From Pseudomonadales bacterium (lineage in GTDB: Bacteria > Pseudomonadota > Gammaproteobacteria > Pseudomonadales > DT-91): a stretch of 14,888 nt of DNA. This document shows, piece after piece, positions 6,993 to 13,280 of the stretch. A program made the translations under genes and the position numbers. The number at the start of each line of letters is the position of its first letter. Position 1 is the stretch's first letter. Where the stretch lies: positions 1-14,888 of the forward strand of contig JABSRR010000033.1 in NCBI GenBank assembly GCA_013215025.1, read 5' to 3'. The notes beneath the pieces are model-generated. The model saw only the letters and a program-made list of their open reading frames with translations, did not search any database and was not told the DNA's origin.

Positions 6993-8975
6993 CTAAAAGT
7001 AATACACACTGAGGATATGAAAGATCAACAACACCGGCAGTGGCCAAGCCACTAGCACATGCAGCCATGTACTTCGCCGCCGAAACAGTCGCGCATTTCC
7101 CGCAGCAAACCAATGCGAGCCAGCGACCAACACACCGGCCAACGAACCCATAAACACTACCGCGATAAAGTTCAGCATAAGCCAGCGGTTTAAGTTTTCA
7201 CCAAGATGAAAGCCGGTATGCAAGCCAAGCGTTACAACACACAGCACCCCAAGTAAAATATGCAGCACTCGCCATTTGGAAAAATGCCCTAACGATATGA
7301 CTGCAATACGCTTTCGCAATGACATCAACATGCCAAGCACGGTAAGCCCTAACAAGCTGAAACCTGTTACTTGTTTAACAAAATGATCATTCCAGATCCG
7401 TTCGTACCAGCTAATTTGCAGCACTGAATCTGCGGTTTTCGCCTCAGGCATTAACAGATAAACTGTCGCCAGCAATGCGGCTATAGCACTCAACACCAGC
7501 TGCGGCCGCCAAGCCTGCTCTTTTTCTCGCTTCGCACCCACCATCTCTGTTAACAACGGTAAGCAAGAACCACAACCGGTTCCGGCCATGGTCGACGCCG
7601 ACAGCTCAGCAACCGTTGTACCCGCTTGCGCGCAGCGCTTCGCAATCTCGCCTTTTGTCACCGCATGACACTGGCACAGCACTGCACTATCAGGCCAGGC
7701 TTGCACCGACTGCTGCCCCTGACGCCATAGGGAGCCAGTCCACTTAAAACGCAATAGCTGCCAAGGCATAATGCGATCACCTTGCTGAAAGCTATGTTGT
7801 GTTTTGGAAAAATCCGGCCACGGCCCTAAACTTACCGCACCAATCAATCTATGCTTATGGAGTACCAGCTTGCGATATTCAGACTGGTCAGCATTACGCC
7901 AAATCCATTCGCGGTAGCGGCTTCGGCCGGCGTCATAATTAATCTCGCCAAACGAAGCCACATCAGTACCCACCACTTTTAAGCGCGCCACTAGAGAACT
8001 GCCGGCATAGCGCGCAGGGTGCTGCGATAGATGCTGCACCGCCACCCTAGCCTGCTCAAAACCGGGGCTGACCAGACCGTAAGTCAGACCGTTATACTCG
8101 CAGCACTCGCCTACGGCATAGATATCAGGATTCGAGGTTTGCAGAAACTGGTTAACTTGCACACCTTTGCCATAGTGAAGCCCAGAGCGCTTGGCAATAT
8201 CAATATTAGGCGTTATGCCCGTACAAAACAGCACCATATCAGCCATGATCTCGCGGCCGGACCGGGTTTTTACCGCCCGCACACGCGCATCACCCACAAG
8301 CTCTCTAACGCCCTCATTGACTAACACATCTATTCCTAGAGCTTGAATACTTTGCTGTAATTTATTAGCGGCGAAGGCGTCCAACTGACGATTCATTAAA
8401 AATTCGCCCTGCTGAATAATCGTCACCTTGTTGCCATATTTATGCAGTCCTTTGGCAGCCTCTAAACCTAACAGGCCGCCACCAACCACCACTGTCGAAC
8501 GCACACTCATTAGCTTGCTGTACAAACGCTCTGCGTCGATTAAGTTGCGAAAGGTGAATACATTGTCTAGCGCATTACCCGGTATCGTTGGTACAAAGGC
8601 ACGCGAGCCAGTGGCGATAAAGCATTTATCATAGTGATATCGCTGCCCCTCAGTATCTACAAGCTGTTTTGCATCGGCATCAATATGATGCACACGGGCA
8701 ACTACTGAAAACAGCTGCTGCGAAGACTCAGGCGCCAGAGGCTGAAGATAAATCGCCTCACGCCGCACATCGCCAGCGAGCATTGCCGACAATCGAACGC
8801 GATCATAGGGCGCATAAGGCTCATCGCCAATGAGGGTAATGGCAATCTGACTGTGCTGCTGAAGCAGCTCTGCAGCTACACGCATCCCCACTGGGCCGTT
8901 ACCAATAATAACCACCCTTAGAGCTGACACTGAGGCATCACAGTTTTTGCTGTATTGATCTATTGCTGCGCACAT
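6993..8975 (-). CDS. NirB/NasC-like FAD-NAD(P)H oxidoreductase + BFD [2Fe-2S] + di-haem membrane cytochrome b fusion
   Basis: A 660-residue fusion protein. Residues about 20-310 are a pyridine nucleotide-disulfide oxidoreductase like the NirB/NasC N-terminus: FAD GxGxxG (GNGPVG, 25-30), NAD(P)H GGGLLG (165-170) and FAD-binding SNPDIYAVGE (about 282-290). A BFD-like [2Fe-2S] site follows (Cys434, Cys436, Cys468, Cys471). The sirohaem/4Fe-4S catalytic half of NirB is absent. Instead there are five membrane helices (about 493-508, 534-553, 569-589, 599-620, 636-658). Helices 3 and 5 each carry two His spaced 14 apart (His572/His586 and His639/His653), the ferric-reductase pattern that stacks two b haems across the bilayer. 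Arg/Lys-rich loops put the FAD module in the cytoplasm. It would move electrons from NAD(P)H to the periplasm. The ATG at 8975 (AGGG 3 bases upstream) is preferred; an in-frame TTG at 8996 abuts the leader terminator's U tract. Confidence 0.85.
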   Translation of the reverse strand: MCAAIDQYSKNCDASVSALRVVIIGNGPVGMRVAAELLQQHSQIAITLIGDEPYAPYDRVRLSAMLAGDVRREAIYLQPLAPESSQQLFSVVARVHHIDADAKQLVDTEGQRYHYDKCFIATGSRAFVPTIPGNALDNVFTFRNLIDAERLYSKLMSVRSTVVVGGGLLGLEAAKGLHKYGNKVTIIQQGEFLMNRQLDAFAANKLQQSIQALGIDVLVNEGVRELVGDARVRAVKTRSGREIMADMVLFCTGITPNIDIAKRSGLHYGKGVQVNQFLQTSNPDIYAVGECCEYNGLTYGLVSPGFEQARVAVQHLSQHPARYAGSSLVARLKVVGTDVASFGEINYDAGRSRYREWIWRNADQSEYRKLVLHKHRLIGAVSLGPWPDFSKTQHSFQQGDRIMPWQLLRFKWTGSLWRQGQQSVQAWPDSAVLCQCHAVTKGEIAKRCAQAGTTVAELSASTMAGTGCGSCLPLLTEMVGAKREKEQAWRPQLVLSAIAALLATVYLLMPEAKTADSVLQISWYERIWNDHFVKQVTGFSLLGLTVLGMLMSLRKRIAVISLGHFSKWRVLHILLGVLCVVTLGLHTGFHLGENLNRWLMLNFIAVVFMGSLAGVLVAGSHWFAAGNARLFRRRSTWLHVLVAWPLPVLLIFHILSVYYF

Positions 8976-8994
8976 AGGCCCTGTAATTTTTGGC

Positions 8995-9040
8995 AAAAAA
9001 AAACGCTAACGCTCTGGCTGTTAAACCAAAGCTTTAGCGT
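8995..9040 (-). terminator. Second (proximal) attenuator terminator of the cytochrome operon leader
   Basis: A 15-position stem, ACGCUAAAGCUUUGG against CCAGAGCGUUAGCGU, has one A-G mismatch and one G-U pair, an 8-base loop and a U9 tract ending 20 bases before the ATG at 8975. Its 5' arm contains the 3' arm of the P2-like hairpin at 9034-9049, so it can be disrupted by antitermination. It is the second terminator in the same leader. Confidence 0.82.
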
Positions 9041-9094
9041 CTTTACTAAACTCTCACTCATCACGAGCACTGAAGCTGCCACCTTTGACAACTT
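9034..9094 (-). promoter_or_regulatory. Second ANTAR-type antiterminator RNA in the cytochrome operon leader
   Basis: P1 (9073-9094) is an 8-bp stem AAGUUGUC/GGCAGCUU with loop AAAGGU. P2 (9034-9049) is a 5-bp stem UUAGU/GCUAA with loop AAAGAC. Both loops have A1 and G4, the ANTAR-target signature, and P2 overlaps the following terminator. The linker is 23 bases, longer than the 9 bases of the other two elements here, and contains a small CUC/GAG hairpin that could bring P1 and P2 closer. Two hexaloop hairpins just before a terminator are unlikely by chance, but the long linker lowers certainty. Confidence 0.65.
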
Positions 9095-9106
9095 GAGCAT
9101 GGAAGC

Positions 9107-9161
9107 AAAAAAAAGCGCCTAATGCCTCAACACAAATTTTTATGTGTGAGTCATTAAGCGC
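9107..9161 (-). terminator. First (distal) attenuator terminator of the cytochrome operon leader
   Basis: A long stem in minus-strand RNA pairs GCGCUUAAUG with CAUUAGGCGC (one G-U), continues as CUCACACA with UGUGUUGAG (one bulge), and is followed by U8. The flanking text AGCAAAGGCGCTTAATG is identical over 17 bases to that at the nrtA attenuator. It lies about 130 bases before the first gene and overlaps the P2 hairpin of the first ANTAR element. Confidence 0.85.
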
Positions 9162-9196
9162 CTTTGCTGTATTTTATCACCACCTTCATCGGCAGC
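9157..9196 (-). promoter_or_regulatory. First ANTAR-type antiterminator RNA in the cytochrome operon leader
   Basis: P1 (9179-9196) is GCUGCC[GAUGAA]GGUGGU, with several G-U pairs. P2 (9157-9168) is AGC[AAAGGC]GCU, the same loop as in the nrtA leader. The loops are 19 bases apart, exactly as in the nrtA element. P2 fits the A1/G4 rule; the P1 loop keeps G4 but has G instead of A at position 1, so it is a variant or a weaker site. The P2 3' arm is shared with the terminator stem at 9107-9161. The predicted transcription start (about 9199) lies only a few bases before P1. Confidence 0.75.
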
Positions 9197-9209
9197 ACAC
9201 GAAACGATA

Positions 9210-9225
9210 AGCTATTTCTGTGCCA
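9210..9225 (-). promoter_or_regulatory. Sigma-54 (-24/-12) promoter for the cytochrome operon
   Basis: TGGCACAGAAATAGCT has a complete -24 TGGCAC and a -12 AGCT with the required 12-base GG-to-GC spacing. The predicted start is near 9199, immediately before the first ANTAR hairpin. It is the better of the two sigma-54 matches in the window and has the same layout as that of nrtA. Confidence 0.78.
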
Positions 9226-9301
9226 TATTAAATAAGGTTAATTTTTTCAACAATTTATGATCCATTCCTTAAAGCATAGAATGGGTTATATGGCGACATT
9301 C

Positions 9302-9337
9302 GCACTAAAATGAATATTTTTGCACCAAGATAATCAA
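9302..9337. promoter_or_regulatory. Two imperfect NtrC-like sites upstream of the cytochrome operon
   Basis: GCACTAAAATGAATATT (9302-9318) and TGCACCAAGATAATCAA (9321-9337) each match the left half and core of NtrC enhancer sites but have poor right halves. Their centres are about 110 and 130 bp upstream of the predicted start, two helical turns apart. The placement supports NtrC control more than the sequences do. Confidence 0.4.
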
Positions 9338-9366
9338 CGGCTTTTATGCAACTAAGCAATCTCACA

Positions 9367-9831
9367 TCAATCTTGACTGCTACGCCACTGATAATACTCT
9401 TCAGGATCCATACCAGGGTGTGCATCTAATTCTCGTGGCAGCTTAAACACACCGCTGGCCCGCACAACCGGACCCTCAGGCCCCTCTAACATACCCGACA
9501 CAAAACCCATGGTGCGCGTCAACTTAACTGAGGCAATAGCAGCAAAAACCCAGTCACCCACTTTGGCTGCCGACATAAAATCAAAGCTAATATTGATGGT
9601 TGGTGAACTGGTATATTTGCCCATTGCCTCACATACCGCAGCAGACAAAGCCATATCCATAAAGCTCATCACACAGCCGCCATGCACCATACCCATAAAG
9701 TTGCAATGATTTTGCTGCACCTCAAAGCCAAGCTGCGTCTCACCATTAGGCATTTTTTTGATATACAGTGGCTGTACCACGTCATTAAATGTGCCATCAC
9801 CTCGGTATGGCTTAAAACCTTCCGGTATCAT
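9367..9831 (-). CDS. PaaI-type hotdog thioesterase
   Basis: A 154-residue hotdog-fold protein of the PaaI/YdiI acyl-CoA thioesterase class. The core NHCNFMGMVHGGCVMSFMDM (about residues 42-61) carries the family's N-x-G-x-VHGG loop and the central helix with Asp60, the usual position of the catalytic acid. TINISFDFMSAAKVGD follows, then the strands ending ASGVFKLP. It should hydrolyse a cytoplasmic acyl- or aroyl-CoA thioester; the substrate cannot be told. The ATG at 9831 has AAGGG 5 bases upstream, and a TATAAT box lies about 33 bases before it. It ends about 140 bases upstream of the sigma-54 promoter of the cytochrome operon, and nothing links it to that operon. Confidence 0.85.
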   Translation of the reverse strand: MIPEGFKPYRGDGTFNDVVQPLYIKKMPNGETQLGFEVQQNHCNFMGMVHGGCVMSFMDMALSAAVCEAMGKYTSSPTINISFDFMSAAKVGDWVFAAIASVKLTRTMGFVSGMLEGPEGPVVRASGVFKLPRELDAHPGMDPEEYYQWRSSQD

Positions 9832-9863
9832 AGAAACCCTTTTACACTGAATAAAAGCGGAGC

Positions 9864-9869
9864 ATTATA
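9864..9869 (-). promoter_or_regulatory. -10 box (TATAAT) before the thioesterase gene
   Basis: A perfect TATAAT hexamer lies on the minus strand, 33 bases before the thioesterase ATG. No good -35 is visible at 16-18 bases (best is CTTCAA-like). Just upstream, GGCGCA-AA-TGCGCC (9895-9908) is a short palindrome after the SIMPL gene without a U tract; it may help end that transcript. Confidence 0.45.
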
Positions 9870-9931
9870 AACAACTTTATGGATTGAAGGTATTGGCGCA
9901 AATGCGCCATGAAAAACAGCAATATGCTCTA

Positions 9932-10669
9932 TTAATCGGAAAGGTAATACTCGACCGTTGACACGACGCGCACTTTTTTGATCTGCGGATTATTTTTATC
10001 ACGCGCAGTAATACTGAACTGCCCCTGCGACGCGCGCTTAATCTTACCCAGCTGGCTATCTGAATCTTTCGCAAATTTTTCAGCCACGTCGCGCGCATTG
10101 CGAGTTGCACGCTCAATCATTTGCGGCTTGATGGTATTTAAATGGGTATAAATATACTCGGTTTGCGCATTATAGTTGCCTGCATTAAACACAATGCCTT
10201 GCTTACCGAGCTGCGACAGTTTTGCTTGCAGCTGACGCGCCAGCTGCACTTGCTGTGAATAGACGGTAACCGTTTGACTGGCGGCATAACGAAACTTTTG
10301 CGCTTCATTGCCCCATTGCTGCGCCGAACGGTCGTTAATCGACGGCGCCGTGACAGTAATCTCATTGTCGGCCAGACCATTCGCTGTTAAAAACTGCTGT
10401 ACCAGCTGCGCCTGACGCTCTAATTCCACATAGAGTGCCTGCAGGTCGTTATCCGCGGCAACAAACTGAATCGGCCAAAGCACAATATCCGCCTGCACTT
10501 CCTGCTCAGCCAAACCTTTCACACTAACGCTACGCTCAAATTGCTTTACCGATATTGCGGCATTTGACAGCTGGTAACCCAACACGGCAAGCCCAATCAA
10601 TATCGATAGTCCCAAAAGTGCGGCCGCTTTTATGCTTATAAGGTGAGTCACATTCGCTGTATTGCTCAT
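9932..10669 (-). CDS. SIMPL-domain (DUF541) protein, membrane-anchored
   Basis: A 245-residue protein with an N-terminal membrane helix (about residues 14-35, ALLGLSILIGLAVLGYQL) and a periplasmic SIMPL/DUF541 domain. The domain begins at FERSVSVKGLAEQEVQADIVLWPI, the family's typical V-G-E-V-AD-A-W start, and ends with strands RVVSTVEYYLSD. The central stretch YTHLNTIKPQMIERATRNARDVAEKFAKD is the conserved helix. Family roles are poorly known (oxidative-stress or cell-envelope links have been reported). The ATG at 10669 has AGGA 8 bases upstream. A second SIMPL protein is encoded two genes upstream in the same cluster. Confidence 0.85.
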   Translation of the reverse strand: MSNTANVTHLISIKAAALLGLSILIGLAVLGYQLSNAAISVKQFERSVSVKGLAEQEVQADIVLWPIQFVAADNDLQALYVELERQAQLVQQFLTANGLADNEITVTAPSINDRSAQQWGNEAQKFRYAASQTVTVYSQQVQLARQLQAKLSQLGKQGIVFNAGNYNAQTEYIYTHLNTIKPQMIERATRNARDVAEKFAKDSDSQLGKIKRASQGQFSITARDKNNPQIKKVRVVSTVEYYLSD

Positions 10670-10692
10670 ACTATCGTCCTTGCAAAGCGCGA

Positions 10693-10926
10693 TCAGTCTA
10701 ATCGCTTATATTCAATCGCACTGTCTGCCAGCTTCATCTGCCAAACAAACTGCTGATAACGGTCAAAGCAGGCTAGCTCATAACCGAGCATATTTTGATT
10801 AAGCACTGCTTTCACCACCGCCACATCACCCACCTTAGGTGCACGCCGATTTTTAGCATCTTGCACAAAGCGGTAGTCTCTTTGCACCGCAGTAATCATA
10901 ATCTTTTGATTAACCGTTAGCGTCAA
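10693..10926 (-). CDS. Small conserved-looking hypothetical protein between two SIMPL genes
   Basis: I do not recognise this 77-residue protein. It has no signal peptide, no membrane segment and no metal motif. The composition is that of a compact beta-rich domain (PKVGDVAVVKAVLNQNMLGYELACF...QQFVWQM). The start is uncertain: the TTG at 10926 lies two bases after the stop of the upstream SIMPL gene and would rely on coupled translation; an ATG at 10899 gives 68 residues but has no ribosome site. The tight packing, with 23 bases to the next SIMPL gene, argues it is real and part of the same operon. Confidence 0.65.
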   Translation of the reverse strand: MTLTVNQKIMITAVQRDYRFVQDAKNRRAPKVGDVAVVKAVLNQNMLGYELACFDRYQQFVWQMKLADSAIEYKRLD

Positions 10927-10928
10927 GA

Positions 10929-11609
10929 CTACTGATCCGCTATCGCTACCCGATAAACAAGCTCGGCACGAATTGTCACAGGGTCTAGGGTAAGCTGCTC
11001 CATCGCATTATCTTCGGCCATAGCAAACTGCTTAACACTGCGGGTATGTGCATAGCCATAATTATTGATATTCTCACTGACCTCGAGCACGCCACCTAAC
11101 TTGACGTTCAAATGGCCGGCAAGTGCAGCAGCCTTGGCCTGCGCCACTTTTAACGCGTTTACCAAGGCCAGCTTTTCGGTTTCGGCAATCTTAGAGGAGC
11201 TGCTCGCCACATTAACATTGATATCACCAATACCGCTAAGTATCTTACTGGTCGCATCATAAAGAGCAAGCTGCTGAGTTTTCAGGCTCAAACTTTGGCG
11301 ACAATAATTCTTACCCTTGGAGACATAATTGCTGAAAGTTGAACGACGATACTCATGCTGCTCGTCATACAAGGTCTGCAACGCCTGAATCACAGACTGT
11401 GCCTGACGATCGATTTTTGCTTTACAATCGTCAGCATCACGATCCTCAGCGTTCAGGCGAATTTGCCAATTCAAGGTATCTACCGGCGCTTTCTCGACCG
11501 CTTTGCCGCTGACCAAAATACTTTTATCGTCAGCCAGTAAAGTCTGCGACCACGATAGGCAGCTAGCGAAAAGCAAACTGACACTCAGCTTGTGCAAGCA
11601 TAGCTTCAT
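10929..11609 (-). CDS. SIMPL-domain (DUF541) protein, exported
   Basis: A 226-residue periplasmic protein: signal peptide MKLCLHKLSVSLLFASCLSW, cleaving near LLAD, then a SIMPL domain starting SILVSGKAVEKAPVDTLNWQIRL. The helix EKLALVNALKVAQAKAAALAGHL is the family's typical central segment, and it closes with VTIRAELVYRV. Cys in DADDCKAKI and KNYCRQSL could form a disulfide in the periplasm. The ATG at 11609 is preferred over an ATG 27 bases earlier because AGAGGA sits 6 bases before it and the signal peptide begins there. It is followed at once by the small unknown gene and the membrane-anchored SIMPL gene. Confidence 0.85.
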   Translation of the reverse strand: MKLCLHKLSVSLLFASCLSWSQTLLADDKSILVSGKAVEKAPVDTLNWQIRLNAEDRDADDCKAKIDRQAQSVIQALQTLYDEQHEYRRSTFSNYVSKGKNYCRQSLSLKTQQLALYDATSKILSGIGDINVNVASSSSKIAETEKLALVNALKVAQAKAAALAGHLNVKLGGVLEVSENINNYGYAHTRSVKQFAMAEDNAMEQLTLDPVTIRAELVYRVAIADQ

Positions 11610-11641
11610 GGATATTCCTCTAATCTTTGCGCCCAACAGGC

Positions 11642-12100
11642 TTAGTTTAAAAATGGCTCAAGCTTGCGCAAGTCTGCACCCTGCCATGCCGCATTAAGCG
11701 CATCAACATCATAATAATAGTCTTTATCATAGACCAATTTACCACCCTTGATCTGTAATGAGCTCATCACAGTGTTTTCGAACGTCACACCAAAGCGGTT
11801 GGTATAACAAACGTCAATCTCGGTTGCCAATTGATTGCTGACGCCCAAAGCATAGATGTTATCGATAAAAGTATGCCGCGGGGTAAAGTTAAGGGTTGGA
11901 AACTGCTGCATATAAATCTCAAAAAATGCTGTCAACATCGGCTTACCGCGAATTTCACCACTAAACGGCATATTGCCAGGATAAACTAGCACCGCATCAT
12001 CGGACCAGTGCGCCAACAGCGCCGACACATCACGGCTATTAATTGGTTGACTGCCGGTCCGCTCGATCATGGTTTTTAACAGTATTGCACCTATCATCAT
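11642..12100 (-). CDS. SnoaL-like / NTF2-like domain protein
   Basis: A 152-residue protein of the SnoaL/NTF2-like cone-fold superfamily. Signature stretches are DVSALLAHWSDDAVLVYPGNMPFSGEIRGKPMLTAFFEIYMQQFPTLNF in the first half (no more than the fold's helix-strand core) and SSLQIKGGKLVYDKDYYYD near the end. Members are ketosteroid-isomerase-like enzymes, polyketide cyclases or binding proteins; the sequence gives no substrate. The ATG at 12100 follows AAGGTGG. It is 17 bases from the hotdog gene before it and 32 bases from the SIMPL gene after it, so it is probably co-transcribed with them. Confidence 0.75.
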   Translation of the reverse strand: MMIGAILLKTMIERTGSQPINSRDVSALLAHWSDDAVLVYPGNMPFSGEIRGKPMLTAFFEIYMQQFPTLNFTPRHTFIDNIYALGVSNQLATEIDVCYTNRFGVTFENTVMSSLQIKGGKLVYDKDYYYDVDALNAAWQGADLRKLEPFLN

Positions 12101-12117
12101 CAGCCACCTTAGATAAA

Positions 12118-12552
12118 TTACGTCGGCTTTCTTTGACCCACATACGCTAACACCGTTGCCGATGAGACTAGCTGCTGATCAGCATCGCGCACTTCAACCG
12201 CAACCGCTTGCTCAATAGTTCCGCCGGCGCTGGCACGATCAAGCATCTGTTGTTTTTCTTGTTCGGATATCTGCGCCACACATTCTAACCGCCCTGAGGC
12301 ACGAGCCACAAAATCGATATTAACGTTTTTTACCACCACCAAGGCCTGTGCCGCCAAATCGCCCAACAATAGCACGACCAAGCCCATGCCAACCATTTCA
12401 CTCATCGAAAAAATCACACCCGCATTCACATCGCCATTATGATTCAAGTGTAAATTCTCTGGGGTGTGACTCAAGGTTAATGCTGTATCCGTCAGTGATT
12501 CTAACTGCGGATTGATCATTTTGGTCCAGGCAACATCGACACCTATGCTCAT
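12118..12552 (-). CDS. Hotdog-fold protein, DUF4442/PaaI-like
   Basis: A 144-residue single hotdog domain. The central helix region is NHNGDVNAGVIFSMSEMVGMGL (about residues 37-58), followed by strands VVVKNVNIDFVARASGRLECVAQ and ending VSSATVLAYVGQR. The usual HGG motif of active PaaI thioesterases is replaced by VNAG, as in DUF4442/YiiD-C-type members, so catalysis is not assured. The ATG at 12552 has AAGGA 6 bases upstream. A 13-base palindrome 15 bases before the start may be an operator. It looks like the first gene of a cluster running to about 9932. Confidence 0.75.
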   Translation of the reverse strand: MSIGVDVAWTKMINPQLESLTDTALTLSHTPENLHLNHNGDVNAGVIFSMSEMVGMGLVVLLLGDLAAQALVVVKNVNIDFVARASGRLECVAQISEQEKQQMLDRASAGGTIEQAVAVEVRDADQQLVSSATVLAYVGQRKPT

Positions 12553-12566
12553 AGCTTTTCCTTATA

Positions 12567-12579
12567 TGCTGATTCAGCA
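12567..12579. promoter_or_regulatory. Palindrome before the hotdog gene, possible operator
   Basis: TGCTGATTCAGCA is a perfect dyad around a central base, with partly symmetric AT-rich flanks, placed 15-27 bases before the hotdog gene's ATG. The position suits a repressor site; no regulator is encoded nearby that I can link to it. Confidence 0.35.
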
Positions 12580-12681
12580 CATATTGTGTCATTGAAAGCC
12601 GTGATCGCCTATTACAGCTCGTTAACCAGCGAGAACACTAACAGCAGAGCACAACATGATAAAAGAAAGGTTAAGCATGAC

Positions 12682-12719
12682 ACCCTCTGTGAAGGCCTCA
12701 TTACGCTTCACAGATGGGT
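12682..12719 (-). terminator. Hairpin after the DUF6746-like gene, possible terminator
   Basis: TCTGTGAAG (12686-12694) and CTTCACAGA (12706-12714) pair perfectly across an 11-base loop, and ACCC/GGGT extends the stem with a one-base bulge. It begins about 20 bases after the stop of the exported protein gene. No U tract follows, so it may be a weak terminator or an mRNA-stabilising end. Confidence 0.4.
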
Positions 12720-12739
12720 AAGCTAGGCGAGAAAGCTGC

Positions 12740-13129
12740 TTATGGCTTAAAGTTTGCCGCCGTCGATAGGTATTGCTGAAGCGCAGCTTCGGTATCTGCG
12801 AGACGCTGACTCTCAGAGTGCAAATGAAACGATTCAACCTGCTCAGCCATCATGGCAGCCTGTGCCTTAGCAGAGTCAGAAGCGTTGCTAACATAATAGG
12901 CAATACTCTGCTCAAGTGTATAACTGATCTGATGCACCTGTGCTAAATCGCTGTCGGTTAACGGCATCAGTGCCTGCAGCTTGGCGGTATCGCGCTGAAA
13001 CACCATCTCTGCCGAGGCAGCCTCAGTAATCACATCCACCTGCATGTGTTGAATCGGCTTTTCAGCCATAGCATTGGCAGTGCAGCATAAGACAAACAAT
13101 GCGCTTATGCGCCGTAAAAATCGCGGCAT
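12740..13129 (-). CDS. Small exported protein, DUF6746-like
   Basis: A 129-residue protein with a signal peptide (MPRFLRRISALFVLCCTANAMA, cleaving before EKPIQH) and a mostly helical mature part. The pattern LTDSDLAQVHQISYTLEQSIAYY followed by a second helix and ADTEAALQQYLSTAA resembles the DUF6746 family of small periplasmic gammaproteobacterial proteins, whose function is unknown. The ATG at 13129 has AGGAG 7 bases upstream. Its promoter region contains a Fur-box-like sequence, hinting at iron control. It stands alone, with a hairpin after its stop. Confidence 0.65.
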   Translation of the reverse strand: MPRFLRRISALFVLCCTANAMAEKPIQHMQVDVITEAASAEMVFQRDTAKLQALMPLTDSDLAQVHQISYTLEQSIAYYVSNASDSAKAQAAMMAEQVESFHLHSESQRLADTEAALQQYLSTAANFKP

Positions 13130-13161
13130 GGTAAGCTCCTAAAAGAAATCAAGAAAACAAT

Positions 13162-13190
13162 ATTTAAACGCAAATAATTATTATTATCAA
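13162..13190 (-). promoter_or_regulatory. Promoter with Fur-box-like operator for the DUF6746-like gene
   Basis: A -35 TTGATA (13185-13190) and a -10 TTAAAT (13162-13167) are separated by 17 bases. Within and beside the spacer, GATAATAATAATTATTTGC (13170-13188) matches 15 of 19 bases of the Fur consensus. The AT-rich context makes chance matches easier, so this is moderate evidence. Confidence 0.45.
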
Positions 13191-13280
13191 CGAGTGTTTG
13201 CATCGACTTTCAGCAGACAAATTTTAGGCGAAAATATTTTGAGTCAGGACAGGCCAATATCGAGCTGTCAATATGCTTTT

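Noticed and set aside
6993..8996. Calling the gene nirB (nitrite reductase large subunit)
   Set aside because: The sirohaem and 4Fe-4S catalytic domains are absent; only the FAD/NAD(P)H and BFD parts are shared.
8960..9100. A 46-residue leader reading frame (minus strand, ATG at 9100) running through the second antiterminator and overlapping the start of the oxidoreductase gene
   Set aside because: No ribosome site (U tract and GCTTCC precede the ATG), composition forced by the hairpins and U run, and hexaloop hairpins explain the region better than a leader peptide.
9895..9908. GGCGCA-AA-TGCGCC palindrome as an intrinsic terminator of the SIMPL gene
   Set aside because: Two-base loop and no U tract; too weak to call a terminator.
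12622..12837. 71-residue minus-strand frame overlapping the end of the DUF6746-like gene
   Set aside because: First two thirds overlap a better gene in another frame; only the last 18 codons, after a ribosome site, are worth a note.
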